In this document: piece after piece, positions 42,447 through 51,142 of the stretch
How positions within the stretch are numbered: position 1 is the first letter of the stretch
Layout: each line of letters starts with the position of its first letter
Origin: Mariniphaga sp040772505
GTDB lineage: Bacteria > Bacteroidota > Bacteroidia > Bacteroidales > Prolixibacteraceae
Direction: 5' to 3'
DNA: 64,000 bases
NCBI GenBank assembly: GCA_040772505.1
Contig: JAXGYA010000012.1
Span: 1-64,000 of the forward strand
Position numbers and translations under genes: made by a program
Notes under the pieces: generated by a model
Told to the model about the DNA's origin: nothing
The model's input: the letters and a program-made list of their open reading frames with translations, nothing else
Database searches by the model: none

Positions 42447-43508
42447 ATGAACGCAAAAAATCACATCATAAAAATCACTCAACTTCTGATTCTGTTTCTT
42501 GCAGGCATGCTTGCAACCTCATGCATTCCAACCAGGAACCTTATAGTAGATATTCCCCGTCCATCAAGCAAGGAATTGCCTCAGTCTGTTCAGAGTCTGA
42601 CCATTGTTTCACAGATAGTGGATGACAAATTCACCGACCTTGAGCAGGACTCTTTGCAAAAAATATTTTACAAAAGTCGTTTTAATCTTGATACGGTTAT
42701 CTATGATTTTCAAATGGCTGACACTACCCTTAAAGCTTTGGGAGTGCTGCTTTTCGAGTCGGGTCGCTACGATTATGTGATTCCCGAAGCAAGATTTTTG
42801 GATTCTCCAAAGACTTCAAATGTAGCAAATGTGATGCCCTGGTACAGAGTAAGGGAGCTGTGCAACACGTTTAATACGGATGCTGTGCTTTCACTTGACT
42901 ATCTTAGAACCCGGGTAAAAACTCACTTTTCAAATGAGTCATTCTTCGATCCGTTTCAGGGAGGGTTTAATACAGGAGCAACTGCGAGCATTCAAATCAA
43001 TTATGAAGCGCTTTTTCGAATATATGACCCGGCGAAAGAGAAGATTTTGCTTCAGGAGTTAATCATCGACACACTCTACTGGGATGACATCAATGCAACA
43101 ACGCGTGCACTTTTTTCCCATTTCACACCGGTTAAAAAGGCGCTTGCCGAAACCGGAATTGTCATTGCCTTAGACCTTTCCGATAAGATAGGCGTTCGCT
43201 GGCAGCCCGAAAGGCGTAAATATTTCGTGACAGGCAATTCGCGATTCAAAAAAGCGAACCGCCTTGCCGAGCAGGGAAATTGGCTGGATGCTGTTCAAAA
43301 ATGGGAAGAGGTGGCAGAAAATACAAGCTCGAAAACCATGCTGAGCAAAGTGCAGCTAAACATCGCATTGGGATATGAAATATTGGGAGATATTGACAAC
43401 GCCATTGGCTGGGCGCTGAAATCGTATGAAACTATGTTCCGCCCTCTGACTTACGAATATCTGGAAACTTTGAAAAAACGAAAAAACGAATTAAAAAACA
43501 CAAAATGA
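42447..43508 (+). CDS. DUF6340 family lipoprotein (first copy)
   Basis: The 353-residue product has a lipoprotein signal with lipobox LATSC (Cys about 26). The body (PRPSSKELPQSVQSLTIVSQ, DAVLSLDYLRTRV, LLQELIIDTLYWD) matches the DUF6340 type and the C-terminus carries a TPR-like pair (KKANRLAEQGNWLDAVQKWE, ALGYEILGDIDNAIGWALKS). The frame opens earlier at a GTG at 42399 inside the previous gene, but the ATG at 42447 gives the correct signal peptide. Its stop overlaps the next start as ATGA, so the paralogue is translationally coupled. Function unknown; the location suggests an outer-membrane or periplasmic partner of the VWA protein. Confidence 0.85.
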   Translation: MNAKNHIIKITQLLILFLAGMLATSCIPTRNLIVDIPRPSSKELPQSVQSLTIVSQIVDDKFTDLEQDSLQKIFYKSRFNLDTVIYDFQMADTTLKALGVLLFESGRYDYVIPEARFLDSPKTSNVANVMPWYRVRELCNTFNTDAVLSLDYLRTRVKTHFSNESFFDPFQGGFNTGATASIQINYEALFRIYDPAKEKILLQELIIDTLYWDDINATTRALFSHFTPVKKALAETGIVIALDLSDKIGVRWQPERRKYFVTGNSRFKKANRLAEQGNWLDAVQKWEEVAENTSSKTMLSKVQLNIALGYEILGDIDNAIGWALKSYETMFRPLTYEYLETLKKRKNELKNTK

Positions 43509-44548
43509 ACCTGCGTATATTTTCGGTTTTTTTCTCTCTTTTAATTGCTTTTGGCTGCACAGTTTACAACCAATATCCCATAGATATTTACAAGCCGGGC
43601 GAAGTGATTTTCCCACCATCGGTGGAAAAGGCAGTCATTGTTTCAAGAAATTTCAAATATTCTGCCGACACCCTTCTGCATTTTTACAAAGACAATTACA
43701 GTCTGGTTAAAGCCAAAAACGATCCCGCTGATCTGGACAGCCTTCTGACCACCATCTGCATAAAGGAACTGGCTGCCAACCTGAGCGACAATAACGTTTT
43801 TGCAGACCTTCATGTTTTCCCTTATCGCACCTTTGAAAAACATTCAGGCGAACATTTAAGCGAATTTTCCAGGGGATTAATTGAACAAATCGCTTCTGCC
43901 ACTGATGCCGATTTGCTGATTTCACTGGATACCTATTCCAGCTTCTTTTCTTCATATCCTGAAAGTTGGGATTCACCGGAAACAAATGAAGTTATCACAG
44001 TTGCAGTGTGGAGCATTTATAATCCTTTAAAGAAATCGCTCATCGAGCGAAAAACAATGATTGACACCATTTACTGGAACGGATATGACGATGAAGGAAA
44101 CTTTAGGAAAGGGTTCAGGCTTCCATCACGGTTGAGTGCACTGGAGCAGGCTTCGGCAATTGCCGGTGAAAATTATGCCAAACGGTTTTATGCCGGCTGG
44201 CAAACGGTAAACCGGTTGTATTCCGTTCCTCCCCTGCCCGAATTCTCGGAAGCAGCACGCTATTTTGAAGAAGGAGAGTGGAACAAAGCGATTCGCCTGT
44301 GGCAAAAGTATGCCGGCGACCGCAACGGGAAAACGGCAATTCATGCCCGCTACAATCTGGCACTGGCTTTTGAGATGAAAGACGACCTTGAAACGGCACA
44401 GAAATGGCTGAATGCTGCACTGGAACTGGCTACAAAATACCGAAATAAAGAAGATCTGAAAATGATACTCAAATACAGGGGAATTTTGAACAACAGGCAT
44501 AAAGAGACTCTGAAACTCAAAATGTTAAATAAGAATTTTTCTGATTAA
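43505..44548 (+). CDS. DUF6340 family lipoprotein (second copy)
   Basis: A paralogue of the preceding gene, 347 residues. The lipobox is IAFGC (Cys about 18). The same landmarks recur: EVIFPPSVEKAVIVSRN, ATDADLLISLDTYSSF, IERKTMIDTIYWN and a C-terminal TPR-like segment (EAARYFEEGEWNKAIRLWQ, YNLALAFEMKDDLETAQKWL). It begins within the ATGA overlap of its neighbour. Tandem retention of two diverged copies suggests they form a heteromeric complex, which is inference. The following 115 bases are empty. Confidence 0.85.
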   Translation: MNLRIFSVFFSLLIAFGCTVYNQYPIDIYKPGEVIFPPSVEKAVIVSRNFKYSADTLLHFYKDNYSLVKAKNDPADLDSLLTTICIKELAANLSDNNVFADLHVFPYRTFEKHSGEHLSEFSRGLIEQIASATDADLLISLDTYSSFFSSYPESWDSPETNEVITVAVWSIYNPLKKSLIERKTMIDTIYWNGYDDEGNFRKGFRLPSRLSALEQASAIAGENYAKRFYAGWQTVNRLYSVPPLPEFSEAARYFEEGEWNKAIRLWQKYAGDRNGKTAIHARYNLALAFEMKDDLETAQKWLNAALELATKYRNKEDLKMILKYRGILNNRHKETLKLKMLNKNFSD

Positions 44549-44663
44549 CAGACCTACAAAACCACCATACGCCATTCAAAAAACTTTCTCCTGAACTATT
44601 TCATTCCCGGAATAAAGAGAAGGTGTTTCACTTTATTTCAACCTCTTCAGAATCAACTCTGCT

Positions 44664-45008
44664 TCATCCTCCAGACCTTTTCACCTGGTAGCCCTCTGTT
44701 TTCAAAATTTCCATGACGCGTTCGCGAAAGTCGCCCTGAATAAGAATTTCTCCGGCTCTGGCAGTACCGCCCACGCCGCATTTGGTTTTCAGTAATTTTC
44801 CCAGCTCTTTCAGGTCTTCTTCCACTCCTGCAAAACCAGAAACAAGTGTTACACTTTTCCCCTTCCGGTTTTTTCGGTCAAGGCTCACATACAGTTTTTG
44901 CTGCTGAGGCGGCAGCGTTTTTTCCTCCTTTTCCGTTTCGGTTTGAAACTCAAAATCGGGGTTTGTTGAATACACAACGCCAAGTCTCTCTTTCCAGTCG
45001 TTTCCCAT
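44664..45008 (-). CDS. SUI1/YciH-family translation initiation factor
   Basis: The 114-residue protein is a bacterial eIF1 homologue. Its C-terminal two thirds hold the SUI1 fold: KGKSVTLVSGFAG, EEDLKELGKLLKTKCGVGGT and GEILIQGDFRERVMEIL. In archaea and eukaryotes SUI1 helps select the start codon; the bacterial protein is non-essential and its role is not settled. It stands alone between the DUF6340 pair and the hydrolase gene. Confidence 0.92.
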   Translation of the reverse strand: MGNDWKERLGVVYSTNPDFEFQTETEKEEKTLPPQQQKLYVSLDRKNRKGKSVTLVSGFAGVEEDLKELGKLLKTKCGVGGTARAGEILIQGDFRERVMEILKTEGYQVKRSGG

Positions 45009-45037
45009 TTTCCTGTTTTTCTATAAAATGTGTCCGC

Positions 45038-46216
45038 TTACCATTTCACCCCGTCATTTGTAAGTATTGCATATCCGGGTCGTGGGCTGGCTTCTGAAAA
45101 AACTTCAAGTTTTTTGTAGGGTTCAACGGTAATATCTTTCTCCGTAATTTCCCCGTTGGCATCTTTTATCGCACTGAGGCTAAGTCCCAGATATTTAGCC
45201 AAAAAGGGATAGACAGCTTTTCGTTTGGAGAATTCATAGCCGTGCCCCTCATCGGGAAAATGAACATTTTCAACTTTCCCTTCTGCTCCCATCAGGCGGT
45301 ATATGTACTGAATGTGCGGGAATTCTACTTCGGGGTTGTTTTTTGTCCAGTCATCACCATCAGAAACCAGCATCATCGGGCGCGGTGCAGCCAGTGCTGC
45401 AATCTCCACATTGTTGGTAAGGTGGCTTTCACTTTTGTGAATCGGCATACCGCTTTCGCATACACAACCTCCAAAAAAGTGGGCTGAAACCTGAACAACC
45501 GGCACACTAACCTTTATGCGGTCATCAACTGCTGCCAGCAGAAAAGCCTGAGTAGCCCCGCCGGAAGCGCCGGTGATGGCAATCCGTTCCGGGTCAACAT
45601 TTTCCAAAGACAATAAAAAGTCCAGCGCTCTGACGCTGTTCCACAACTGCTGCCGAAGTGCCAATGGATGATTATGCTTCCAGCCCCAGCCGGCCATTTC
45701 GCCGTAGCCAACCATGTCATATGCGAAAACTGCTGCACCCATTTTAGCCAATGCCGCACAACGGATTTGTGCGTCTTCTCGAAAACGGCCATAATCGTCC
45801 GATTTTGACCAATGCCCGTGTGTGCTTAATATTCCCGCTATTTTCCCTTCGGTTTTCCCGGGAAGATATAAACTTCCGGTAACAAAAACGCCGGGCAAAC
45901 TTTCAACAGCCACATTCTGAACCGAGTAGCCATCATATTTTCGGAGGTTGGTATTAACAGGTTTCAATGGTGTTTTGGGAGGAAAAGGAACAAGTCCGGC
46001 GCCATTCAAAATTCCCTGCCGGATAATTTCCGTACGCTGAAGCCACTCTTTCTTAGTCTTATACTCCTCTTTTAAATGCCTGAGTACTGACCGCGCTTCT
46101 TCTTCGGTGTAATAATTTCCAACACAAAGATTGGGGTCGTTCTGTTCCTGTGAAACTGCATATTTGGCACCTGAAAAGAGAAAAAGAGACAATAAAAAGC
46201 AAAAATATGTTCTCAT
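45038..46216 (-). CDS. Secreted alpha/beta hydrolase (acetyl-xylan-esterase-like)
   Basis: The 392 residues begin with a signal peptide (about 1-22, ending AVSQ). The catalytic triad can be placed: Ser in ITGASGGATQ (about 217), Asp in LVSDGDDW (about 281) and His in DEGHGYEFS (about 325). An N-terminal helical lid (YYTEEEARSVLRHLKEEYK) and STHGHW oxyanion region point to the S9/acetylxylan-esterase branch. Substrates are probably acylated plant glycans, but this is inferred. A TATCTTTA box with TTG 21 bases upstream is a weak promoter candidate in the 178-base gap 46217-46394. Confidence 0.85.
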   Translation of the reverse strand: MRTYFCFLLSLFLFSGAKYAVSQEQNDPNLCVGNYYTEEEARSVLRHLKEEYKTKKEWLQRTEIIRQGILNGAGLVPFPPKTPLKPVNTNLRKYDGYSVQNVAVESLPGVFVTGSLYLPGKTEGKIAGILSTHGHWSKSDDYGRFREDAQIRCAALAKMGAAVFAYDMVGYGEMAGWGWKHNHPLALRQQLWNSVRALDFLLSLENVDPERIAITGASGGATQAFLLAAVDDRIKVSVPVVQVSAHFFGGCVCESGMPIHKSESHLTNNVEIAALAAPRPMMLVSDGDDWTKNNPEVEFPHIQYIYRLMGAEGKVENVHFPDEGHGYEFSKRKAVYPFLAKYLGLSLSAIKDANGEITEKDITVEPYKKLEVFSEASPRPGYAILTNDGVKW

Positions 46217-46394
46217 TTTTTTCGAATTTGATTATTCAGACGGGTAAAGATAATAATAGCAACTTTAGTTCGTCAATCAATTTGGTATAAAAGTCAACAT
46301 ACGGAATAATTCCTAATGGGGAACATGAGTAAAAAACTAAACAACAAAGAGTTACATAAAACGAGAAAAGAAAATTGTTGGGAATAAAAAATTG

Positions 46395-46706
46395 TCATTC
46401 TGCAATTGCGTTATGCAATACAGATTTTAACTTCTCGGGACAAAAGATACCTTCATGCATCCAGATGGGTTTCCCGTTTTTAAAAACTATCAACGCCGGA
46501 ATTTTCCCGATTTTATAACTTCTTGCAATCATTGGGTTTCTGTCCACATTCACCCTGACAATCCTGACATCGCCGATTTCCTGTTTCACCGCTTTCAAAA
46601 TGGGCTGAACCTTTTGACAGGGTTTGCACCAGTCGGCATAAAAATCGACCATCACCGGTTTTGAAGAATTTATGATTCGTAAAAAACGCTTATTCGTGTT
46701 CTGCAT
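46395..46706 (-). CDS. Thioredoxin family protein
   Basis: A 103-residue thioredoxin: strand VMVDFYADWCKPCQKVQPIL with a WCKPC active site instead of the common WCGPC, then a cis-proline segment KIGKIPALIVFKNGK. It reduces disulfides in the cytoplasm, as no signal peptide is present. Lys in the CxxC loop usually shifts the redox potential. The frame runs open to 46766, but the ATG at 46706 matches the family. The gene overlaps the DUF6132 gene by 17 bases and is translated after it. Confidence 0.93.
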   Translation of the reverse strand: MQNTNKRFLRIINSSKPVMVDFYADWCKPCQKVQPILKAVKQEIGDVRIVRVNVDRNPMIARSYKIGKIPALIVFKNGKPIWMHEGIFCPEKLKSVLHNAIAE

Positions 46707-46920
46707 TTGCTCTCTCTTTTCGTTTCCGGGCAAAATCTTGAATGATATCACCTGCCAGGTAACCAACAGCAGTGCCCCACAACGTGCTCCAATACCAAAC
46801 CGATTTAATCGGGCAGGTACCGCTCAGACAGCCTACAAATCTCCAGTATAAAAAACCGCCTATTGCGCCAATCAGCGTAAAAATAAGTGTAAGCCTTCTT
46901 TTTTTAATGAATTCTTTCAT
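46690..46920 (-). CDS. DUF6132 family small membrane protein
   Basis: The 76 residues hold two short hydrophobic segments (LTLIFTLIGAIGGFLYWRFV and STLWGTAVGYLAGDII) with a conserved-looking cysteine pair GCLSGTCPI between them, facing the periplasm or membrane surface. This is the DUF6132 pattern. Coupling to thioredoxin, whose start lies inside this gene, suggests the cysteine pair is a redox target. Function unknown. Confidence 0.85.
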   Translation of the reverse strand: MKEFIKKRRLTLIFTLIGAIGGFLYWRFVGCLSGTCPIKSVWYWSTLWGTAVGYLAGDIIQDFARKRKERANAEHE

Positions 46921-46940
46921 GCTTCTGTTTACCGATAGAA

Positions 46941-46948
46941 CAAAAATA
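46941..46948 (-). promoter_or_regulatory. -7 box before the DUF6132-thioredoxin unit
   Basis: The minus strand reads TATTTTTG, matching TAnnTTTG, about 20 bases before the ATG at 46920. A TTC rather than TTG stands at the -33 distance. Confidence 0.45.
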
Positions 46949-47066
46949 GTGGTATATGGTTTTTGAACCGGTTATCATGTTTAATGATACAGAATAGACA
47001 GAACCGATAACTTCTGTTAGGATAAACTCAACAAAAAGCATAAACAGCCAGGGCGATTATGCAATA

Positions 47067-48431
47067 TTATGGCAAAGTCTTTATTACTTCCCTTAAAAAA
47101 TCATTCATGCTGAAATTTCCCATGCCAAATCCCAGCCGGACAACCACCAATTCCTTTGAAGGAACAATATATATACGCTGTCCCTGAAATCCGTCGGCAA
47201 AAAAGATATCGCCGGGAACATCAGTCAGCCGGTTCTTCTCTTCAGGCTCTTTCAGCCAGAAAGTTCCGGCATATTTGCTATTTGATGCTTCGGCAGGTGT
47301 TTTCATAAAATCAACCCAGGGTTTTGAAAGGAGAGTATCGCAGGCAAAAACGCCGTCGTTCAAAAACAGCAGTCCGAAGCGTGCCCAGTCGCGGGTTGTT
47401 CCATAGCAATAGGAGGAGGCAACAAACAAGCCTGCGGCATCGGTTTCCACATTGGTGTTCAGCATTCCAAGAGGATACAGCAGATTCTTATACAGCCCTT
47501 CATGGTATTGCGCATCATCATTCAGCCGGTTGCGAATAATTCCCGAAAGAAGATTGGCGTCGCCCGAAGAGTAGTTCCAAAAAGTCCCCGGAGAGTGTGC
47601 AGCTTTGCACCGGATTATATATTCAAACATATTCTCACTTTGCATGAGCATCACGGTGGCATCGGAAATGGTGAAATAGTTTTCGTACCACTTGAGCCCG
47701 GTGCTCATCTGCAATACATTTTTCACGGTAATATTGCTGCGTTCATCATTTTTCCATGCGTTTATTCCGGCAGGTTCTTCCATGGCAAGCTGACCGTTAT
47801 CCGCTAAAATCCCGGCCCACGCACCGGTCAGGCTCTTAGTCATTGACCATCCGTGAAATTTTGTATTGAAATCATAGTCATCAAAATATTTCTCAGCAAT
47901 AAGCTGATTTTTGTAAACCACGGCGATTCCCAATGTTTTTTTAAATGGTTCACTTCCCGGTGCATCAAAGCAGGTATCAATCAGTTCATGCAAACGTGCA
48001 AAGTTGACTCCCGAAGGCATGGTGTCTGCGAGGATGTTCCCTTTGGGCCAGGGAATTGTATCCTGCAAAAATCCGGGATCGGGCAACCGGAAGCCCGATT
48101 TTCTCAACTCATTCACATCCGTTTTCAGCACAATGACCGCCCCGGCTCCTTCCCGAAAAACTGCTTTTCGTTTTGCAAGTCCGAACACGGTTGAAGTGGC
48201 TGTCTTTTCCTCGTAATCCACTTTTGTTCTGGCTAAGCTGATTGGAAAAAACGAAAGGTCTTCAGCCTCAATTCTGGCGGGCTCCTTGTCTGCCAGAAAC
48301 ACACTGGAGCACATCCCCTTGGCAGCAAAGGCTGTGATGATGGGCAAACGCGGCCAGACAAACCAAACGCCGGCTGAAACGGCAATCAGAATTATCAGCC
48401 AGAATACTCTTTTAAAGGATTTTCTTTTCAT
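47067..48431 (-). CDS. Serine hydrolase of the beta-lactamase/NylB family
   Basis: The 454-residue protein has one N-terminal membrane helix (about 8-28) that anchors it, then a class C beta-lactamase-type domain. Here the catalytic motif is intact: SMTK in GWSMTKSLTGAWAGI (about 195), then YSSGDANLLSG as the second motif and the C-terminal FFADGFQGQRIYIVPSKEL. The pattern resembles 6-aminohexanoate-dimer hydrolase; natural substrates are unknown. It contrasts with the gene at 18545, where all three motifs are lost. Confidence 0.88.
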   Translation of the reverse strand: MKRKSFKRVFWLIILIAVSAGVWFVWPRLPIITAFAAKGMCSSVFLADKEPARIEAEDLSFFPISLARTKVDYEEKTATSTVFGLAKRKAVFREGAGAVIVLKTDVNELRKSGFRLPDPGFLQDTIPWPKGNILADTMPSGVNFARLHELIDTCFDAPGSEPFKKTLGIAVVYKNQLIAEKYFDDYDFNTKFHGWSMTKSLTGAWAGILADNGQLAMEEPAGINAWKNDERSNITVKNVLQMSTGLKWYENYFTISDATVMLMQSENMFEYIIRCKAAHSPGTFWNYSSGDANLLSGIIRNRLNDDAQYHEGLYKNLLYPLGMLNTNVETDAAGLFVASSYCYGTTRDWARFGLLFLNDGVFACDTLLSKPWVDFMKTPAEASNSKYAGTFWLKEPEEKNRLTDVPGDIFFADGFQGQRIYIVPSKELVVVRLGFGMGNFSMNDFLREVIKTLP

Positions 48432-48473
48432 TTGATAAAAATTTATGTCATCTGTAAATATTCACAGCTATTT

Positions 48474-49850
48474 TCAGTAAGCCCGCTGAAACACAATCTC
48501 ACTCAAGCCTGCAACTTTTTTGTTTTCTGCATCAATGTATATCCGCACATCTAAGGAACCGTCTTTAACCTCAACAATCCGTTCACCTGTCCAGTAGGTT
48601 TCGCCGGCGTCCAAAGATTTAGTTACAGACGCAACTCCTTCAAATTCAACCTTTTGCCACGAAGGCAGATAAACATCGCCAACTTTTGCGCGAATCCGGT
48701 AGGTTCCATTGGGAACTGTTATCCGGTAGTCAAAAAAGTTAACGGGGTTTTCACACTCTGCCAGTGTCCCCTCAAACATAACCTTTTTCAACCGGGCATT
48801 ACCCTCTCCGCCGGAAGTTACCCACTCCACCTTGTCGGCAACACACCATCTGCTTAAAATCCAGCCTTTCCCCGAATAGGGTTCAAATGCCATGATATTT
48901 TTCTGATTGCCATTCTGTTGTCTCAGCCTTCCAAAAGTAATTTTTCCCCTTGAAAAAGAGCGCGAAATATTTTCAGCCTGCCTGAAATAGAGCCCAAACA
49001 GCTGTGGAAAACAATTCACTGAATTTTGCATGCAATCATCATATTCCGGTTCTGTTTCTGAATAGATTACCTGAAACTGAGCATAGCCCCATTCTTCATC
49101 ACCCCATGCCGTTCCCACGGCATCACCCCGAAGGAGCTTTTGTCCTTTTTTCAGACTCACATTTTTGGGGAAAAGTTTGCTGAAATAGTAGTAAATTCCC
49201 AGTTGCGATTCGCTTTCGAGCAAAACGGAGGCTTGGTTTTTTGTATTTCCATTGTTTCGTATCCACACCACCCGCGAATTTTCAGGCGCCACAAGCCAAT
49301 GCTTCATCTGTCCGCGGGCATCCTGCAAATCAAATCCAATCCCTTCAGAAACATGATAATCTTTTTTTCTCCCGGTTTTATCACGGTTATAGTAGGAAAA
49401 CATATAAGTCTCTTCTTCTGCCTGCCAGGAGAAACCATCGTTAAAACTCACCGGAAAAGTAAACTTCTCAGGGTCAAGTAACTGTTTGTAAGAATCGCTG
49501 AGGCACAGCAGCACATCTTTTTTCAACAATCTTTTCCCGCATGAATCGGATGACAATGCGCCGGCATTTTTATTGTCAGCCACGTAAACACGAACAGCCC
49601 CAATCTTTTCGGGAACAGAGCGCCTTGCTACTTTCAGCCAGAGCGTATCCGCTCCCACTTTTAGCTGCGTATAATGATTCTCAACCTCTATGATCTTGAT
49701 CTCCAGTCCGCCAAACGTAATACTTTCTCCAATATCGAGGTTATAAAAAAAGCCGTTCCCCCAGATAAAATCCGCAGAACCGGTCTGCTGCCCGTAGAGC
49801 TGTACGGAAAACAGAAATAGAACCAATATTATGTGAAATTTCCGATTCAA
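48474..49850 (-). CDS. Secreted protein with LytM-like segment and C-terminal beta-sandwich
   Basis: The 458 residues start with a signal peptide (about 1-20, ending LYGQQ). Around residues 180-270 there is an M23/LytM-like pattern (VAPENSRVVWIRNNGNT, YFSKLFPKNVSLKKGQK, LRGDAVGTAWG), but the final zinc histidines of HLHF are replaced (GYAQFQVIY), so peptidase activity is doubtful. The C-terminus (PNGTYRIRAKVGDVYLPSWQ to the end) looks like a malectin or carbohydrate-binding sandwich seen in polysaccharide enzymes. No known family was recalled for the whole. Downstream is the alcohol dehydrogenase gene end; upstream neighbour is the NylB gene. Confidence 0.6.
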   Translation of the reverse strand: MNRKFHIILVLFLFSVQLYGQQTGSADFIWGNGFFYNLDIGESITFGGLEIKIIEVENHYTQLKVGADTLWLKVARRSVPEKIGAVRVYVADNKNAGALSSDSCGKRLLKKDVLLCLSDSYKQLLDPEKFTFPVSFNDGFSWQAEEETYMFSYYNRDKTGRKKDYHVSEGIGFDLQDARGQMKHWLVAPENSRVVWIRNNGNTKNQASVLLESESQLGIYYYFSKLFPKNVSLKKGQKLLRGDAVGTAWGDEEWGYAQFQVIYSETEPEYDDCMQNSVNCFPQLFGLYFRQAENISRSFSRGKITFGRLRQQNGNQKNIMAFEPYSGKGWILSRWCVADKVEWVTSGGEGNARLKKVMFEGTLAECENPVNFFDYRITVPNGTYRIRAKVGDVYLPSWQKVEFEGVASVTKSLDAGETYWTGERIVEVKDGSLDVRIYIDAENKKVAGLSEIVFQRAY

Positions 49851-49902
49851 TTTGCGTTAATCCGCTTTCTCAAAAACATTTATACTTTTCCTTAAAAAAC
49901 AG

Positions 49903-51060
49903 CTATAGCCTTGTTTCAAGAACTTCAGCAACAACATTGAAGTCAACATTTTTATGCTCACCCATCCTGGTTTCGCGCTGCTTAAAGCGTTCCCTGATTT
50001 TCTCAATCGTTTTAGAAGTAACTCCATAATCTGAAAGCCGAACCGGCAATCCCAGGGATTCAAAAAAGGTGATTGTTTTTTCAATAGCCTGATCGATCCG
50101 CTGCTCAGGAGTGCCATCATAAATTCCCCAAATCCGCTCGCCATATTGCAGAATTTTATCTTTTTTGGAACTTCTCATCACGTCCATTATACCGGGAAAC
50201 ACAATAGCTAAGGTGCGGGCGTGGTCGATACCATGAAAAGCGGTAAGCTCATGCCCAATCTTATGGGATGACCAGTCCTGCGGAACTCCGGCACCAATCA
50301 ATCCGTTTAAAGCCATAGTTGCACTCCACATGAAATTTGCGGCAGCATCGTAGTCTGTCCGGTCAGCCATAATTTTTGGAGCTTCCTCAATCAGGGTCAG
50401 CATGATTCCCTCGGAAAAACGGTCTTGCAAAGGTGCATTTACAGGAAAAGTGAGGTACTGTTCCAATACATGAATAAAAGCATCCACTATTCCATTTGCC
50501 ACCTGCCGGTCGGGAAGTGAAAAGACACATTCGGGGTCCAGAACAGAAAACTGCGGGAACAGCAGCGGCGAGGCAAAAGCTAGTTTCTCCTTCGTGGAAG
50601 CCCTTGAAAGGACGGTTGTTCCGTTCATTTCTGAACCGGTTGCGGGCAGTGTGAGCACCGTTCCTATGGGCAGTGCAGCATGAGGTTTAATTTCCTGATT
50701 AGTCAGAAAATCCCAGGGCTCTTCACCTTCATAAAGCGCTGCGGCTGCAATAAACTTTGTGCCGTCCAATACCGAACCGCCACCTACTGCCAGCAAATAA
50801 TCAATTTTCTCTTTCTTAATCTGCTCAACAGCTTTCATGCAGGTTTCATAAAGCGGATTGGGCTCAATGCCACCAAACTCAAAAACCTGAAAATCGGCTA
50901 AAGCTTTTACGACCTGATCATAAACACCGTTGTGTTTGATACTTCCGCCGCCATACAGGACAAGCACTCTTGAATTTTGAGGAATTTCATCTGCAAGGCT
51001 GGAAATAGTGCCTTTGCCAAAAATAATTTTTACCGGATTTTTGTACTCGAAATTATACAT
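49903..51060 (-). CDS. Iron-containing alcohol dehydrogenase (YqhD/butanol-dehydrogenase-like)
   Basis: A cytoplasmic group III alcohol dehydrogenase of 385 residues that reduces short-chain aldehydes with NAD(P)H. The nucleotide-binding loop is AVGGGSVLDGTKF; metal ligands lie in DAFIHVLEQY and SHKIGHELTAFHGIDHARTLA. The N-terminus NFEYKNPVKIIFGKGTI and the overall length are those of YqhD and BdhA. It is a single-gene unit; the promoter was not recognised. Confidence 0.94.
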   Translation of the reverse strand: MYNFEYKNPVKIIFGKGTISSLADEIPQNSRVLVLYGGGSIKHNGVYDQVVKALADFQVFEFGGIEPNPLYETCMKAVEQIKKEKIDYLLAVGGGSVLDGTKFIAAAALYEGEEPWDFLTNQEIKPHAALPIGTVLTLPATGSEMNGTTVLSRASTKEKLAFASPLLFPQFSVLDPECVFSLPDRQVANGIVDAFIHVLEQYLTFPVNAPLQDRFSEGIMLTLIEEAPKIMADRTDYDAAANFMWSATMALNGLIGAGVPQDWSSHKIGHELTAFHGIDHARTLAIVFPGIMDVMRSSKKDKILQYGERIWGIYDGTPEQRIDQAIEKTITFFESLGLPVRLSDYGVTSKTIEKIRERFKQRETRMGEHKNVDFNVVAEVLETRL

Positions 51061-51142
51061 ATTCGTGTTAATTTGTAATTGTTAAATTTTATAAAACTTC
51101 AATTTCTGATTCTGGTATCAAAAAGCATAAAAGTATCTTAAA

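Noticed and set aside
44115..44500. Two overlapping minus-strand frames of 101 and 124 codons
   Set aside because: They are opposite the second DUF6340 gene, which has a signal peptide, coupling and paralogy in its favour.
49857..50144. A 95-codon minus-strand frame
   Set aside because: It overlaps the alcohol dehydrogenase gene in another frame; no family resemblance.
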